64,000 nucleotides of DNA from positions 4,033,674 to 4,097,673 of the forward strand of contig NZ_CM001514.1 in NCBI RefSeq assembly GCF_000263715.2, read 5' to 3'. The first letter of the stretch is position 1. Each line of letters starts with the position of its first letter. The position numbers and the translations under genes were made by a program. The stretch comes from Pseudomonas synxantha BG33R. Lineage in GTDB: Bacteria > Pseudomonadota > Gammaproteobacteria > Pseudomonadales > Pseudomonadaceae. Below the pieces are notes generated by a model. The model was given only the letters and a program-made list of their open reading frames with translations. It made no database searches and was not told the origin of the DNA. Shown here one piece after another: positions 39,182-48,348 of this stretch.

Positions 39182-40130
39182 GGCGCACCTCACTGTACTC
39201 AGGATAAAACCCATCCCAGCGACTCGCATACTTCCAAGAGCTATCAAAAAATAACGTGACTATGTTCTTGCATTTATGCGCTTGAACGATCTCGTCACAC
39301 ATCAGTAGATTGGCTCCGCAGGTTGGTCCAATGGGTATTTTTTCTGACGCGATGAAGTGCTTCATCCGAGCCCAAGCGTCGACATCATCAATCACTCGTA
39401 TTTCATCAACTAGACCGAAGTCTGTATTCGCTGATAAAACTCCTGCGCCCAAACCCATCAAATTGTGCGAGCGATGATTGAACGCCAAATTATTTCTTTG
39501 CGCAAACAGAGGCGCAGAGTTGCTAACCTCCAGCGCTATTGTTTTAATCCCACTGTACGTTTGCTTCAATACCTCAGCGATTCCAGAAAAAGTGCCGCCC
39601 GTACCGATTGAGCACACGAAGAAATCCGGCACGATATTTTGTGCACTCAACTGTTTCACGATTTCTTTCCCACAGCACCGCCAACTGTCTTTATTCAACA
39701 GGCTATTAGACTGATCCAGATAATAAAACTCTTCCGATGAGTTCTCGGATAGATACGCTTTTGCTTGGAGAACTGCTCCCGTCAAAAAAGACTCTTTTGG
39801 AGTCTCTACTATATCCGCCCCATAGGTACGTATTTGTGTTTTCCGCTCCTCGGTCATACCTTCAGGCATGAATATCTTTACGCCGTATCCCTTCAACCTG
39901 CCGATCCAAGCGAGTGCAGCCCCTCCGTTCCCAGTAGAACAGTCAATTAGCGTCATACCAGGTTTAAGGACGCCTGCCTTCTCCAATTTATTGATAATAT
40001 TTAAATAGGTACGATCCTTATGACTTCCCGATGGATTCAAGTACTCACACTTAGAGAAAACCCTATTTCCATTCACAGAAAGTGTTGCCAATTCGAGTAG
40101 CGGCGTATTACCAATATCTTTCAGCTCCAT
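39159..40130 (-). CDS. PLP-dependent cysteine synthase/CBS-fold enzyme
   Basis: A 323-residue fold-type II PLP enzyme. The Schiff-base lysine lies in NPSGSHKDR (K38). The substrate loop is STGNGG (65-70), where O-acetylserine sulfhydrylases have TSGNTG. The phosphate site is GTGGT (176-180), and the pyridine-nitrogen site is in PTCGAN (about 269-274). It would do beta-replacement or elimination on a serine-type amino acid to make a non-protein amino acid. I chose the ATG at 40130 because GAGG lies seven bases upstream; the ATG at 40136 is too close. First gene of the four-gene operon. Confidence 0.87.
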   Translation of the reverse strand: MELKDIGNTPLLELATLSVNGNRVFSKCEYLNPSGSHKDRTYLNIINKLEKAGVLKPGMTLIDCSTGNGGAALAWIGRLKGYGVKIFMPEGMTEERKTQIRTYGADIVETPKESFLTGAVLQAKAYLSENSSEEFYYLDQSNSLLNKDSWRCCGKEIVKQLSAQNIVPDFFVCSIGTGGTFSGIAEVLKQTYSGIKTIALEVSNSAPLFAQRNNLAFNHRSHNLMGLGAGVLSANTDFGLVDEIRVIDDVDAWARMKHFIASEKIPIGPTCGANLLMCDEIVQAHKCKNIVTLFFDSSWKYASRWDGFYPEYSEVRHVAGRNL

Positions 40131-40482
40131 TTCCATGCCTCAGCGACTCGTCAATGAATTCAGACGCTAGCAAATCATTTCGATAAATAATAGCTAGCCG
40201 AACGGATAGGTAATAGAAAACATTTGGCCACCTATCCATTAAGGGAAATGTATGTAGGAACGCCCCGACAACAGCAGGTAAACCACGTAATAACTAACAA
40301 TTTATTACGTACAAAAAAGACTTTTCGTACGAGACTCGCCACCTTCAATAGCAGTGCGCCCTGCCAAATCCCGTGGCCGCAATGGTGCGGCGCCCCCCTC
40401 AGACGAGTTTTCATTAAAAAATTCAAACTATCGCCCTCCCCATCGTTCACACCTTCACGTGCAACGTTAAGTAGGAGGCGAC
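40131..40482. other. AT-rich divergent gap between the mini-cluster and the aldo/keto reductase
   Basis: About 350 bases. The left half is AT-rich and should carry the promoter of the leftward PLP operon; composition returns to GC-rich near 40350. The right end holds AGGAGG for the reductase. No ORF with a ribosome site, palindrome or repeat stands out, and I cannot place a promoter with confidence. Confidence 0.5.
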
Positions 40483-41559
40483 ATGCAATACCGACAACTG
40501 GGTCATTCCGGCCTGCTGGTATCGGAAATCATCCTGGGCACCGTGCCCTTTGGCGGTCGTGCGGAGTTCGAAAAATGCGGCGCAGTGGACGTGCCCTTGG
40601 CCAAGCGTATGTTCGATATCGCGTTCGATGCCGGGGTGAATATGGTCGACACCGCCGATCTTTACTCCCACGGCTTGGCCGAAGAGGTCGTCGGCAAAGC
40701 CTTGGGCGACAAGCGCAACGATATTCTGCTGGCGACCAAGGGCCGCAGCCCGGTGGACCAGAACCCGAACAATTCCGGCTCATCGCGCTATCACTTGATT
40801 CGCGCCTGTGAAGCCAGTTTGAAGCGTTTGGGCACCGACCATATCGACCTGTACCAACTGCATAACTGGGACGGCATGACGCCCATCGAAGAGACCCTCG
40901 AAGCCCTGCGTCTGTTAGTCGGCTCGGGCAAGATCCGCTACTTCGGCACCAGTAACTTCACCGCCTGGCAGATGATGAAAACCCTGGGCAAGGCTGAACT
41001 GCACGGCATGCTCAAGCCCATCACCCAGCAGATCTACTACACCCCGGAATCCCGTGAAGCCGAGTACGAATTGCTGCCGTTGGCCTTGGACCAGCACGTC
41101 GGTACTTTGGTATGGGGCCCGATGGGCGAAGGCTTGCTGACCGGCTCGACCCGACGCGGGCACAAGCCGCCGGCCAATACCCGCCAGGGCAGCGGCTGGC
41201 CGGAACCCTATGTGCATGACCAGGAGCGTGCCCTGGACATTATCGAAACCCTTGCCGCCGTCGGTGATGAGCATGGCGTCTCGGTCGCCCGTACCTGCCT
41301 GGCCTGGCTCAAGGATCGGCCGGGGATCACCTCGCTGATCGTCGGAGCGCGTACCGAAGAGCACCTGCGCGATAACCTTGCCGCGACTGAACTGAAGCTG
41401 ACCGAGGAACAATCGTCACGCATCGAGGCGGTCACCCGGCGTCAGCCGTTGTATCCCTATTGGCATCGCTTTACGGCCGGGATTGATCGTTTTGATCCTG
41501 CGGAACAGCCGTTCCTGGCCGAGCACCAGAAGACCATGGATGCGCGCAAGAACAAGTAA
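40483..41559 (+). CDS. Aldo/keto reductase
   Basis: A 358-residue NADPH-dependent reductase of the AKR superfamily (Tas/YajO-like group). The catalytic tetrad is visible: Asp in VDTADLYSHG (Asp-Thr-Ala-Asp-x-Tyr with the Tyr), Lys in LLATKGR and His in YQLHNWD. The cofactor end ITSLIVGARTEEHLRDNL is near the C-terminus. AGGAGG precedes the ATG. It stands alone and is GC-rich, so it is not part of the AT-rich cluster. Substrate unknown. Confidence 0.9.
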   Translation: MQYRQLGHSGLLVSEIILGTVPFGGRAEFEKCGAVDVPLAKRMFDIAFDAGVNMVDTADLYSHGLAEEVVGKALGDKRNDILLATKGRSPVDQNPNNSGSSRYHLIRACEASLKRLGTDHIDLYQLHNWDGMTPIEETLEALRLLVGSGKIRYFGTSNFTAWQMMKTLGKAELHGMLKPITQQIYYTPESREAEYELLPLALDQHVGTLVWGPMGEGLLTGSTRRGHKPPANTRQGSGWPEPYVHDQERALDIIETLAAVGDEHGVSVARTCLAWLKDRPGITSLIVGARTEEHLRDNLAATELKLTEEQSSRIEAVTRRQPLYPYWHRFTAGIDRFDPAEQPFLAEHQKTMDARKNK

Positions 41560-41572
41560 ACACAGCCCTGAA

Positions 41573-41673
41573 TGTGGGAGCGAGCTTGCTCGCGAAAGAC
41601 GTCATCGATAACGCGTGGTTCCTGATTAAACGTGGCGCCTGTGCGTTTTTCGCAAGCAAGCTCGCGCCTACAA
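41573..41673. repeat. REPIN doublet (TGGGAGCGAGC class)
   Basis: Left arm GTGGGAGCGAGCTTGCTCGCG and inverted right arm CGCAAGCAAGCTCGCGCCTA, about 50 bases apart. Same class as 14579-14679; the right arm has two substitutions, so this copy looks older. The following bases to 41854 hold only the DUF1835 ribosome site. Confidence 0.8.
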
Positions 41674-41854
41674 AGAACCTTAAGCCCGCGCCCACATTTT
41701 CGGGTTGCACCGAATAGCAATGCTGCCTATATTTGCCGCCTGGCGCTCTCTACGCCACCTTCCGCGGAAAGGGCTGCGCCCAGGACATCCCAGCTCTACC
41801 TCATTTCTACGACTCCCAACCTTGAAGCGGAAAAGGTTTGTGCAAGGAGATCGT

Positions 41855-43060
41855 ATGTCGCAACGCCCTTTAGCCTCAAACACCGACGGCCGCCTCAACC
41901 TTGAGCAGCAGCGCAAGCGCGCCAAGGAACTGTTGTCGCGCCTGAAAAGCCAAGACCCCAGCGCAACCTTGTCCCAGGCGCAATGGCAGGTCGCCAAACA
42001 GCTGGGCTTCGCCAGTTGGCCCAAGCTCAAGGCCCACGTCGACGCCATCGACTTTGCCGCCCGCCACCCTGGTTTCGAGGCCAGCGATGAATCCCGTACC
42101 ACCCATTGGCGGTGTGGCAACGATATTGCCCACAGCCTGCAACTGGCCGGGTTCAAGGGCCAGTTCCGGATGCTCACCGACCCGTTGTGCATGGGGCCAG
42201 TGCGTGAACTGCCCAGCGAAGCGTTCCGCGCGATGCGCAGTACCTTTATCAGTCAGGCCTTTGCCCTTGACCCCACTGAAGTCGCGCATCGCGTCAACGA
42301 TGAATACAACCAACTACAAGCCTTGACCAACGCCGATCACAGTGTGCTGTGGTGCGAGGCGGACGCCTACGATCAATTGTTTCTGGTGCGCGCCCTGGCC
42401 GGCCTTGAACAGGCGCCGCGCAAGCTGGAGCTGATTGAGGCCGGCCGCATTCCCGGAGTCGAGCGATTTATCGGCATAGGCCAATTGGCCCCCGATGTGC
42501 TGGCCTGGCTCTGGCCGCAGCGGCGCTTGATCGACGACGACGCAGTGCAATTGGCCAAACGGGCCTGGTCGGCTTACTGCGACAGCTCACCGCTCAAGCT
42601 CGCGGAACTGGCCCGTGGCAATCACCCTGCCCTGCCTTTTCTGGCGCCGGCGTTACAGCGCCAGCTACAGGAGTTGCCGGGTATCGAGGACGGTTTGTCG
42701 CTGACTGAACGTTTGTCCCTGAGGTATATCGCCGAGGCCGGGCCTGTGCCTTTCGGCCGGGTGTTTGCCGAGTTGATGGCCAAGCGCGAGCCGCTGCCTT
42801 TCCTGGGCGACATGATGTTCCATGCGCTGCTGCGCCCATTGATTGATGGGGCGGCGCCGCTGCTGATCGAGTCCGAAACGGGCGTGGAGTGGCCGCGCCG
42901 CGTATTGGCGTTGACGCCACTGGCGCAGCAGGTGCTGGACGGCGACGCCTGCTGGCTGGACCACGCCAGCCATGAGCGCTGGGTCGGTGGCGTGTGCCTG
43001 CGGCCACGGCAAGCTCATTGGGCACTGGGCCTTGATGATCTGCCCGTCTGGCGTGACTGA
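41855..43060 (+). CDS. DUF1835 domain protein
   Basis: A 401-residue cytoplasmic protein. An N-terminal helical segment (LNLEQQRKRAKELLSRLKSQDP ... LGFASWPKLKAHVDA, about 12-65) resembles ankyrin-repeat-associated regions. The DUF1835 domain starts at THWRCGNDIAHSLQLAGFKGQFRMLTDPLCMGPV and continues with LWCEADAYDQLFLVRALAGL. The C-terminal third is DUF3658-like. The ATG at 41855 follows AAGGAG; longer in-frame sequence upstream is not supported. No partner gene; function unknown. Confidence 0.82.
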   Translation: MSQRPLASNTDGRLNLEQQRKRAKELLSRLKSQDPSATLSQAQWQVAKQLGFASWPKLKAHVDAIDFAARHPGFEASDESRTTHWRCGNDIAHSLQLAGFKGQFRMLTDPLCMGPVRELPSEAFRAMRSTFISQAFALDPTEVAHRVNDEYNQLQALTNADHSVLWCEADAYDQLFLVRALAGLEQAPRKLELIEAGRIPGVERFIGIGQLAPDVLAWLWPQRRLIDDDAVQLAKRAWSAYCDSSPLKLAELARGNHPALPFLAPALQRQLQELPGIEDGLSLTERLSLRYIAEAGPVPFGRVFAELMAKREPLPFLGDMMFHALLRPLIDGAAPLLIESETGVEWPRRVLALTPLAQQVLDGDACWLDHASHERWVGGVCLRPRQAHWALGLDDLPVWRD

Positions 43061-43075
43061 TGCTACGCGATACGA

Positions 43076-43597
43076 TCAGCGCTTGGGAAACAACCCCACG
43101 GCACATGCCACCACAGTCGGGTCGCCCTGGTAGACCGCCCGCGGGCTCATCGAAGGCTGGGGCGACCGGCCGTCCACGGCGCGCAGCATGGGCCACTCAG
43201 CGGTCGGAGAACTGTGTGCCGGATCGACGATTTCCATGCAGCGACGCAGGGAGGTGAAGTCTGGTGACTGTGACAACGACAGGTGCAGGGTCTGGCTGAC
43301 CGAGACCGACACCACAGAGCGCTGCGCACATTGCCCGTCATAGATCAGCGTGTGGCGGATCAACGGGTTGTCATGGCAGTACTTGAGCAGGTTGACCTGC
43401 CGCGAGTGCACTAGCGCAGTGTTGATGATCAGCAGGTCAAACGCCACAACGCCCGAGCGTGTCAGTGCCTGCAACTCGTCGAACGAACTCAACGGCGCAA
43501 TGCGGTGATAGCCCAGCTGGTTGAGCATTTTCTCGATCTTGATCCGTTGCAAAAGCTCTGCATCGGCAATCAGAAGGCGTAACGCTTTATTGGACAT
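43076..43597 (-). CDS. Degenerate response-regulator receiver protein
   Basis: A 173-residue protein with a receiver-like N-domain (RLLIADAELLQRIKIEKMLNQLGY) and a C-terminal part without a known output domain. The residue aligning with the phospho-acceptor aspartate is asparagine (FDLLIINTAL, N59) and the acidic pair is reduced to D12/E14. It is therefore probably not phosphorylated. It is divergent from the fimbrial chaperone gene and shares the promoter gap holding two RcsB-box-like sites. Likely an adaptor in the Pvr/Rcs-type fimbrial circuit (inference). Confidence 0.72.
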   Translation of the reverse strand: MSNKALRLLIADAELLQRIKIEKMLNQLGYHRIAPLSSFDELQALTRSGVVAFDLLIINTALVHSRQVNLLKYCHDNPLIRHTLIYDGQCAQRSVVSVSVSQTLHLSLSQSPDFTSLRRCMEIVDPAHSSPTAEWPMLRAVDGRSPQPSMSPRAVYQGDPTVVACAVGLFPKR

Positions 43598-43676
43598 AGG
43601 GTAAACCTGACAGTTGGGCATCCGCGTCGATCATTCAACGCTGAGCAAAGTAACCGTCAGGGGTGAACCCTGACTT

Positions 43677-43732
43677 TAAGGCGATTCTGAAACGGCAATC
43701 CGGGGCACACCGTACTTTTAAGAATCGCCTCA
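43677..43732. promoter_or_regulatory. Inverted pair of RcsB-box-like sites
   Basis: TAAGGCGATTCTGA at 43677-43690 (inverse reads TCAGAATCGCCTTA) and TAAGAATCGCCTCA at 43719-43732. The two arms form a 14-base inverted repeat with one mismatch around a 28-base spacer. Both resemble the enterobacterial RcsB box and the sites at 45501 and 53544. They lie between the divergent receiver and chaperone genes. Confidence 0.55.
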
Positions 43733-43801
43733 AAGCCTTCGCGCCACTCGCTATCTACCATGGGCTGCGTTCCCTTACCCGACCATGGAATTGCCGTGTT
43801 C

Positions 43802-44485
43802 ATGTTTCTACTCAGAATGGTGCTGCTCGCCTGCGGCCTGCTGGTGCTTGCGCCCCCGCCTGCCGATGCGGCGCTGAAGATTGAAGGCACCCGCCTGATC
43901 TATTTCGGCCAGGACAAGGCCGCCGGTATCAGCGTGGTCAACCAGGCCTCGCGGGAAGTGGTGGTGCAAACCTGGATCACCGGCGAGGACGAATCAGCCG
44001 ACCGCACCGTGCCCTTTGCCGCCACCGAGCCATTGGTACAACTGGGCGCCGGGGAACATCACAAGCTGCGCATCCTGTATGCCGGTGAAGGCTTGCCCAG
44101 CGATCGCGAATCGCTGTTCTGGCTCAATATCATGGAGATCCCGCTCAAGCCCGAAGACCCCAACAGCGTGCAATTCGCGATCCGCCAGCGGCTCAAGCTG
44201 TTCTATCGGCCCCCCGCACTCCAAGGCGGCTCGGCCGAGGCGGTGCAGCAATTGGTATGGAGCAGCGACGGGCGCACGGTAACCGTCAACAACCCCAGCG
44301 CCTTTCACTTGTCACTGGTCAACCTGCGAACCGACAGCCAGACGCTCAGCGATTACCTGCTGCTCAAGCCCCATGAACGCAAAACCCTGACCGCGCTCGA
44401 CGCTGTGCCCAAGGGCGCCACCCTCCACTTCACCGAAATCACCGATATCGGTTTGCAAGCCCGTCATAGCACGGCGCTCAACTGA
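43802..44485 (+). CDS. Periplasmic fimbrial chaperone (PapD family), first copy
   Basis: A 227-residue chaperone for pilus subunits. The signal peptide is MFLLRMVLLACGLLVLAPPPADA. Two Ig-like domains follow: the first has ALKIEGTRLIYFGQDKAAGISVVNQ, KLRILYAGEGLPSDRESLFWLNIMEIP and the family IRQRLKLFYRP; the second ends LHFTEITDIGLQARH. Start choice is uncertain (GTG at 43796 or ATG at 43760 also in frame). It is followed by the adhesin-like subunit after 23 bases, giving a two-gene operon apart from the main subunit-usher genes. Confidence 0.87.
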   Translation: MFLLRMVLLACGLLVLAPPPADAALKIEGTRLIYFGQDKAAGISVVNQASREVVVQTWITGEDESADRTVPFAATEPLVQLGAGEHHKLRILYAGEGLPSDRESLFWLNIMEIPLKPEDPNSVQFAIRQRLKLFYRPPALQGGSAEAVQQLVWSSDGRTVTVNNPSAFHLSLVNLRTDSQTLSDYLLLKPHERKTLTALDAVPKGATLHFTEITDIGLQARHSTALN

Positions 44486-44508
44486 TAAATCACGGGGTAT
44501 TTGAACCG

Positions 44509-45492
44509 ATGTCACTGACCAAACGCTGTTTACCGCTTCTGGTGTTGACCTGCGCGGTCTTGCCCGCCACCAGCTACGCACTGGCCTGCCGCGAGGACGG
44601 CACCAACTCGATCATCACCCAGGAAGCGCTGGGCACGGCGCTGGCCGTCGCCGCCGACGCACCCAACGGCACCATCATTTGGGAATCCGGCCCGCGCTCG
44701 ACCAATGTCATCTGCAAGGACGACTACCTCCACGGCCGTGAGGAAGTGTATTTCTACGTCAACCCGGCCAGCGTGAGTATCGGCACCGGGATTCGCGTGG
44801 GCATTCGCTATAACAACCAACCGATTACCCAAAGCACCGGTAAGGTCGGTACCGGTTTCTTCTCCGACCGAGGCTGCAATTTGTCCAACTGCGTGGGCTG
44901 GGACAAGGCGCGCTTCACCCTCAATTTCAGCGTGTTCATCGAGAAGTACGACCCCACGCCACCGAGCGGCCAGGCCAGCACGCTGACCTCTTACCGCGTG
45001 TTCCAACTGGACGGCGTGCGCGGGCTCAACTCACGACCCAACAGCAACTTCAATTATGTGGTCACCGGCATGAACGATATCCGCTTCGTGCCTTGCACTC
45101 CCGAACTGACCATCAGCCCCAGCGTGGTCAACTTCCCCACACCTTCGCGCAAGGCCGCGATCGGTGAAGTCGCCAGCAGCGCGAACTTCAGCCTGAACCT
45201 GCGCAAGGGCTGCGACACGCCCTATACCGTCAGCGCACGCTTCGCCACCACGCCGGGCGGCGGCAGTGTGAACAATGGCCTGCTGGTGCCGGACAACAAC
45301 AGCTCAGTCGGCATCTCGCTGTCTCGCGCCGAGAGCCAGCAGCAACTGCCCTTCAATAATTGGTTCACGCTGCAGGAACTGATGGGCCTGGGCCAGAGCC
45401 ATGATGAATTCCGCGCCGACCTCAAGTGGCGCACCCTACCGATTCCCGGAGCGTTCGACGCTGCCGTAGTGGTGGATATGTACTACAAGTAG
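44509..45492 (+). CDS. Fimbrial tip adhesin-like subunit
   Basis: A 327-residue secreted protein. The signal peptide is MSLTKRCLPLLVLTCAVLPATSYALA. Cysteine pairs follow (CNLSNCVGWD near 125 and C-terminal PCTPELTISPSVVNFP ... RKGCDTPYTVSARF). The C-terminal 130 residues look like a pilin fold ready for donor-strand exchange, ending AAVVVDMYYK with the penultimate tyrosine typical of subunits. The N-terminal 170 residues would be the receptor-binding part. Pairs with the chaperone upstream; matches the adhesin/chaperone pair of CupB/CupD-type clusters. Confidence 0.8.
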   Translation: MSLTKRCLPLLVLTCAVLPATSYALACREDGTNSIITQEALGTALAVAADAPNGTIIWESGPRSTNVICKDDYLHGREEVYFYVNPASVSIGTGIRVGIRYNNQPITQSTGKVGTGFFSDRGCNLSNCVGWDKARFTLNFSVFIEKYDPTPPSGQASTLTSYRVFQLDGVRGLNSRPNSNFNYVVTGMNDIRFVPCTPELTISPSVVNFPTPSRKAAIGEVASSANFSLNLRKGCDTPYTVSARFATTPGGGSVNNGLLVPDNNSSVGISLSRAESQQQLPFNNWFTLQELMGLGQSHDEFRADLKWRTLPIPGAFDAAVVVDMYYK

Positions 45493-45500
45493 GTGATTTT

Positions 45501-45514
45501 TAAGGATCGTCTTA
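45501..45514. promoter_or_regulatory. RcsB-box-like palindrome before the first hybrid kinase
   Basis: TAAGGATCGTCTTA, 36 bases before the kinase ATG. It differs at one base from the perfect palindrome at 53544-53557. It may drive or repress the kinase-EAL-kinase-regulator genes. Confidence 0.5.
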
Positions 45515-45549
45515 TGCCACCGGCAAAGGCCGAGACGTAAAGTCTGCCG

Positions 45550-48348
45550 ATGCGATTGAAAAGTTATCTGCTCCAGATCAACCCCGTCCTCTCCCGACCC
45601 GAAGCAGCCAGAAGGCTGCTTCGTATTTTTGCGACTGTGCTGCTGGTAGGCATCCTCAGCGGGGTCTATACCTTTTTGCTGTCGACCTTCAACAACGACA
45701 TCTCCCAGCGCCGCGGCTACATGAGCAGCGCCATTGCCGAAGCCCATACCTTTTTCACCAACCGCCAAGCCCTGCTCGAAAGCCTGAGCCTGTCGGCAGT
45801 GCGCAAGCAGTCCAGGGTCTATCCGTCCTCGGCCGAAGAACAACACCTGGAATTGGGCGACACATCGGGCAACCAGTGGAGCATCTGGCTGACCGCACGC
45901 ATGCGCGACTACCTCAAGGCCAAACAGCTTAACCTGCTCTATGTCAACGCCGGCCCCACCCCGCAAGTGATGCGCCTTTACGACGCCACCCCGCAGGTAT
46001 TGCCGATTTCCAAATGCATGCTCAACCGCCTCAAGGCCCTGCAGCACACCGACCCGGCCACGCTTAACGAACTTTGGCTGAGCGACAGGACTGAACAGCA
46101 CTCGCACCTGTATATCTTCATCCGCTTGGACGAGCGTGATCGCGACTCCGGCTGGCTCGGCCTGGAGATGGATAGCCGTGAAGTCTCCTCGACACTCAGC
46201 GACCAGAGCGCCGGCGAGTTCATGATGCTCAATTCCCAGGGCATGCTGGTGTTCACCAACAGCACCGATACACAGTTGAGCCAGCAACACCTGAGGCCCG
46301 GCGAAGACAGTTTTTTCGGTTTTGTCGGCAACGGCTGGCTACCCGACCACCTGGTGATTCGCAAACACCTAAAGTCCTCCGAGTGGCAGTTGATGTACTC
46401 CATCGACCTGCGTGCGGTGGTCACCGGCGTGTGGAAACAGCTGCTCGGTTCGCTGCTGTTCTGCCTGTTCAGCCTGACACTGATCTGGCTGGTGATGCGC
46501 CGCGTCGACCAGCGTTTCATCATTCCGTCGATCCATCGCATCCAGGCGTTGATCGAAAGCGAAGCCTTCGGCCGCGATGTGATCCAGACCGCTCCCGTGG
46601 CCCTCTGCGTGCTGCGCCGCACCGACGGCCAGGTGGTACTGGAAAACACCCTGGCCCAGCAATGGCTGGGTAACGGGCCGGAGCGCGAGGCGCTGCGCGC
46701 CGGCTGGATCGAGCAAGCCTTTGCCAACGGCCCTTCCGAGCGCAGTGACTACTTTGAAACCATCGACGGCCGTCACCTGTACCTGAGCAGTGCCCCGACC
46801 CGCTACAAAGGCGAAGACGTGCTGTTTTGCGCCTTCAGTGACATCAGTGCGCGCAAGCAGGTCGAGGCAGCGCTGGAAGAGGCGCGGCAATCGGCAGACG
46901 CGGCCAACGCGGCAAAAACCCTGTTCCTGGCGACCATGAGCCATGAAATCCGTACACCGCTGTATGGCGTGCTCGGCACCCTGGAACTGCTGGCGCGCAC
47001 GCAACTGGATGCACAACAAAAGGACTACCTACAGGCGATCGAAGGCTCATCGTCGACCTTGCTGCAACTGATCTGCGATGTGCTGGACGTATCGAAGATC
47101 GAGGCCGGGCAGCTGGCACTGGAGATGGGCGAGTTCTCACCGCTGGACCTTGTGCATGAAATCATCCAGGGCTACGCCGCAGCGGCCCACGCCAAGGGCC
47201 TGCAGCTGTATGCCTGCTTCGATCCCAAGCTGCCGGAACGCCTGATCGGCGACGTAACGCGCATCCGCCAGATTCTCAATAACCTGCTCAATAACGCGGT
47301 GAAATTCACCGACTATGGGCGCGTGGTGCTGCGGGTCAAAGTGTTGGGCCGCGACGGGGAACGCTCCAGTCTGTTGTGGCAAGTCTCGGACACCGGCAAA
47401 GGTATCGCCCAGGAAGATCAGGCGATGATCTTCGAGCCGTTTTACCAGAGTGAGGGCAATACCAATGTGGTCGCCGGCACCGGCCTGGGCCTGCCTATCT
47501 GCCAGCGCCTGACGGAGTTGATGAACGGCAATATCCGCATGGTCAGCGAACTCGGCCTGGGCAGCAGTTTCAGCCTGATCCTGCCGTTGGAAGAAGCACC
47601 TGTTGCACCGATGACACCGTTGCTGGCCGAGACCATTTACGTGGCCTCGCCGATCCCGGAACTGGCAAACGCGATCGCCGGCTGGTTGCGCCGTTGGGGC
47701 GCCAGGGCCCAGGCCGGCTTGCCGACGCTGGCGGACACGCATCTGCTGTTGCAAGTGCACCCCGGCAGCGTTGATCCGTTACTGGTACCCGAGTGGCCAG
47801 GGCCGGTGATTCACGTGAGCAGCAACGCCTGCCCCGGCGTAGAAGCCGACGCCGGCGCCTGGCACGTCAACCTCAACCACCTGGGGGCTATTCATCAGGC
47901 CGTGAGCCAGGCGCAAGGGCTATGGGTGGCCCGCGCCGATGAGCAAACGCACCGGCGGGACCTGAACAAACTCAACCTGCACCTGCTGGTGGCCGAGGAC
48001 AACATCATCAACCAGCTGATTTTGCGTGATCAACTCGAAGAACTCGGCTGCACCGTGGAGCTGGCGGCCGACGGTCAGCAAGCGCTGCAGCTCTACACCG
48101 CCGGCAATTTCGACGTGGTGTTGACGGATGTGAACATGCCCCATATCAACGGCTATGAACTGGCGCGTGAACTGCGTCGACAGGGCTGCACGTTGCCGAT
48201 TATCGGGGCCACCGCCAACGCCATGCGCGGCGAGGCCGACCTGTGCCTGGCCGCCGGCATGAACCATTGCCTGGTCAAACCCTTTGCGTTGCGGGCTCTA
48301 TTCAACTCCCTGGCGCCTTATGCACGGATCCCCCATGAAGCCCCTTAG
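45550..48348 (+). CDS. Hybrid sensor histidine kinase, PvrS-like, without HPt
   Basis: A 932-residue inner-membrane kinase. Segment 1 at about 24-48 and segment 2 at about 300-318 enclose a 250-residue periplasmic sensor. A PAS-like region (about 335-430) follows. The kinase core has His465 in [16 protein letters not shown]-box NLLNNAVKFTD, DTGKGIAQED and GTGLGLPIC. A C-terminal receiver has phospho-acceptor Asp860 in LTDVNMPHINGYEL. The protein stops soon after the receiver, so it has no HPt of its own. The gene overlaps the EAL regulator by 14 bases. Order and type match PvrS/RcsC-class kinases that govern CupD fimbriae. Confidence 0.87.
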   Translation: MRLKSYLLQINPVLSRPEAARRLLRIFATVLLVGILSGVYTFLLSTFNNDISQRRGYMSSAIAEAHTFFTNRQALLESLSLSAVRKQSRVYPSSAEEQHLELGDTSGNQWSIWLTARMRDYLKAKQLNLLYVNAGPTPQVMRLYDATPQVLPISKCMLNRLKALQHTDPATLNELWLSDRTEQHSHLYIFIRLDERDRDSGWLGLEMDSREVSSTLSDQSAGEFMMLNSQGMLVFTNSTDTQLSQQHLRPGEDSFFGFVGNGWLPDHLVIRKHLKSSEWQLMYSIDLRAVVTGVWKQLLGSLLFCLFSLTLIWLVMRRVDQRFIIPSIHRIQALIESEAFGRDVIQTAPVALCVLRRTDGQVVLENTLAQQWLGNGPEREALRAGWIEQAFANGPSERSDYFETIDGRHLYLSSAPTRYKGEDVLFCAFSDISARKQVEAALEEARQSADAANAAKTLFLATMSHEIRTPLYGVLGTLELLARTQLDAQQKDYLQAIEGSSSTLLQLICDVLDVSKIEAGQLALEMGEFSPLDLVHEIIQGYAAAAHAKGLQLYACFDPKLPERLIGDVTRIRQILNNLLNNAVKFTDYGRVVLRVKVLGRDGERSSLLWQVSDTGKGIAQEDQAMIFEPFYQSEGNTNVVAGTGLGLPICQRLTELMNGNIRMVSELGLGSSFSLILPLEEAPVAPMTPLLAETIYVASPIPELANAIAGWLRRWGARAQAGLPTLADTHLLLQVHPGSVDPLLVPEWPGPVIHVSSNACPGVEADAGAWHVNLNHLGAIHQAVSQAQGLWVARADEQTHRRDLNKLNLHLLVAEDNIINQLILRDQLEELGCTVELAADGQQALQLYTAGNFDVVLTDVNMPHINGYELARELRRQGCTLPIIGATANAMRGEADLCLAAGMNHCLVKPFALRALFNSLAPYARIPHEAP

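Noticed and set aside
39182-39247. Longer phosphoribosyltransferase start (MIALGSMRVAG...)
   Set aside because: Those codons overlap the PLP gene end and lack a ribosome site, while the ATG at 39181 follows GAGGTG and starts the family region.
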